Shown in pieces: positions 4,868 through 5,347 of a stretch of DNA of 5,347 nucleotides. The DNA is from Acidobacteriaceae bacterium (lineage in GTDB: Bacteria; Acidobacteriota; Terriglobia; Terriglobales; Acidobacteriaceae). The stretch's first letter is position 1; the number at the start of each line of letters is the position of its first letter. The stretch covers positions 1 to 5,347 of the forward strand of contig JASHUH010000631.1 in the NCBI GenBank assembly GCA_030040115.1, in the 5' to 3' direction. Below the pieces are notes generated by a model that did not search any database, had not been told where the DNA came from, and saw only the letters and a list, made by a program, of their open reading frames with translations. The position numbers were made by a program, and so were the translations under genes.

Positions 4868-5158
4868 CTATTCTGAAATCTCTTCGGGCCATTGCCGGGC
4901 GCCATGCAACACGCGCAAAATCCGTACCGAATTTCCGGAAATTCGGTAGGCGGCGATATAGGGCGTGCGAGGAATCACCAACTCTCGCGTTCCCTCAATT
5001 CGACCTATTCGCCCGATCTCGGGAAATTGCGCCAGCTTCGCGACGGCGGCGCGGATGCGATTATCGATCATTTCGGCCGCGCGTGGACTTTCCACCTCGA
5101 TGTAATCGAAGATTGCATTGCGATCGGCGATCGCGAGAACCGACCATTCCAGGAACAC
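4868..5158 (-). CDS. ParE/RelE-superfamily toxin of a type II toxin-antitoxin module
   Basis: This is a 96-residue protein of the usual family size. It has the ParE/RelE layout: an N-terminal strand EWSVLAIADRNAIFDYIEVESP (4-25), a helical hairpin through residue 45, FPEIGRIGRIEGTRELVIPRTPYIAAYRI (45-73), and the C-terminal strand VRILRVLHGARQWP (78-91). The RVLHGARQWP ending is typical of ParE-like members, which act on gyrase, whereas RelE proper cleaves mRNA on the ribosome; the target cannot be decided from sequence. The start is GTG at 5158, four bases after the antitoxin stop codon (TAG-ACC-GTG). No well-placed ribosome site is seen, so expression probably depends on translational coupling to the antitoxin. 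Confidence 0.9.
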   Translation of the reverse strand: MFLEWSVLAIADRNAIFDYIEVESPRAAEMIDNRIRAAVAKLAQFPEIGRIGRIEGTRELVIPRTPYIAAYRISGNSVRILRVLHGARQWPEEISE

Positions 5159-5161
5159 GGT

Positions 5162-5347
5162 CTAGTGATGTTCCTTCTTCCGGGCTGCGGCGCGGCGCCT
5201 GGCAAAATGCTCTTCCACTTGCCGATGGGGAACAGCGGGACGGGAGTCGGCTAAAGCCTCCTCAACTTTGCCGCGAAACCACGCATCGTGTTCCACGGAA
5301 TTCTTCGCCAACGAAAACGGCAGCGCACCCTCATTGGCTGTGCGCGT
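5162..5347 (-). CDS. RelB/ParD-like antitoxin, C-terminal part (start beyond the window)
   Basis: An open frame of 61 codons ends at the TAG at 5162-5164 and runs off the right edge. The translated end includes HDAWFRGKVEEALADSRPAV followed by PHRQVEEHFARRRAAARKKEHH. The pattern 'xHDxWFRxxVxxALxDxRPxVPHxxV' is characteristic of small antitoxins encoded just before ParE/RelE toxins. The N-terminal DNA-binding segment is only partly present, so the fold class cannot be confirmed. The basic C-terminus (RRRAAARKK) probably contacts the toxin. The stop is 3 bp from the toxin start codon, the standard antitoxin-first arrangement in which the complex represses its own promoter; that promoter lies outside the window. 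Confidence 0.82.
   Translation of the reverse strand, partial: TRTANEGALPFSLAKNSVEHDAWFRGKVEEALADSRPAVPHRQVEEHFARRRAAARKKEHH

Noticed and set aside
4848..4892. Longer start (ATG at 4892) for the 107-residue unknown protein
   Set aside because: It would overlap the toxin gene by 25 nt and lacks a ribosome site, whereas the ATG at 4847 has GGGGAG at good spacing just after the toxin stop.

Overview
The window carries part of an aromatic amino-acid biosynthesis cluster. Every recognisable gene lies on the minus strand, so transcription runs from high to low coordinates. In transcription order: the 3' end of a RelB/ParD-like antitoxin gene (5162-5347), a ParE/RelE-type toxin (4868-5158), a small cysteine-containing protein of unknown function (4524-4847), trpB (3258-4466), trpA (2300-3109), a stand-alone AroQ-type chorismate mutase (1666-2070), a type I-beta DAHP synthase (653-1669), a four-helix-bundle 'S23/IVP' family protein (194-586), and the first 48 codons of prephenate dehydrogenase tyrA (1-144, cut by the window edge). 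The DNA is GC-rich. The gene order trpB-trpA-chorismate mutase-DAHP synthase-tyrA, the short N-terminus of TrpA and the style of the intergenic repeats suggest Acidobacteriota. That assignment is inference from memory of such genomes, not a database result.

The metabolic genes form a coherent set. DAHP synthase feeds the shikimate pathway, chorismate mutase and TyrA take chorismate towards prephenate, Tyr and Phe, and TrpA/TrpB carry out the last step of Trp synthesis. The chorismate mutase and DAHP synthase genes overlap by 4 nt (ATGA), a sign of translational coupling, and these two enzyme types associate physically in some bacteria.

The unusual part is what lies between the genes. Three of the four junctions from trpB to tyrA hold a different repeat-type element. 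trpB|trpA (3110-3257) has a REP-like pair of palindromes. trpA|chorismate mutase (2071-2299) has a 118-bp MITE-like element with 18-bp imperfect terminal inverted repeats, apparently inserted at a CTAG inside an older heptamer repeat array. aroF|tyrA (145-652) has the S23-type gene, bracketed by inverted arrays of an 8-bp repeat (consensus GCRRGTCA). This looks like a self-contained mobile cassette or an mRNA-borne counterpart of the 23S rRNA intervening sequences, and it is the strongest candidate here for an under-described system. Only the chorismate mutase|DAHP synthase overlap is free of repeats.

Upstream of trpB the leader contains a perfect 8-bp inverted repeat that runs into its Shine-Dalgarno sequence. 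The toxin-antitoxin module and the unknown gene sit upstream of the biosynthetic genes in the same orientation and are probably an accessory neighbour, not part of the pathway. No tRNA, rRNA or CRISPR array was found.
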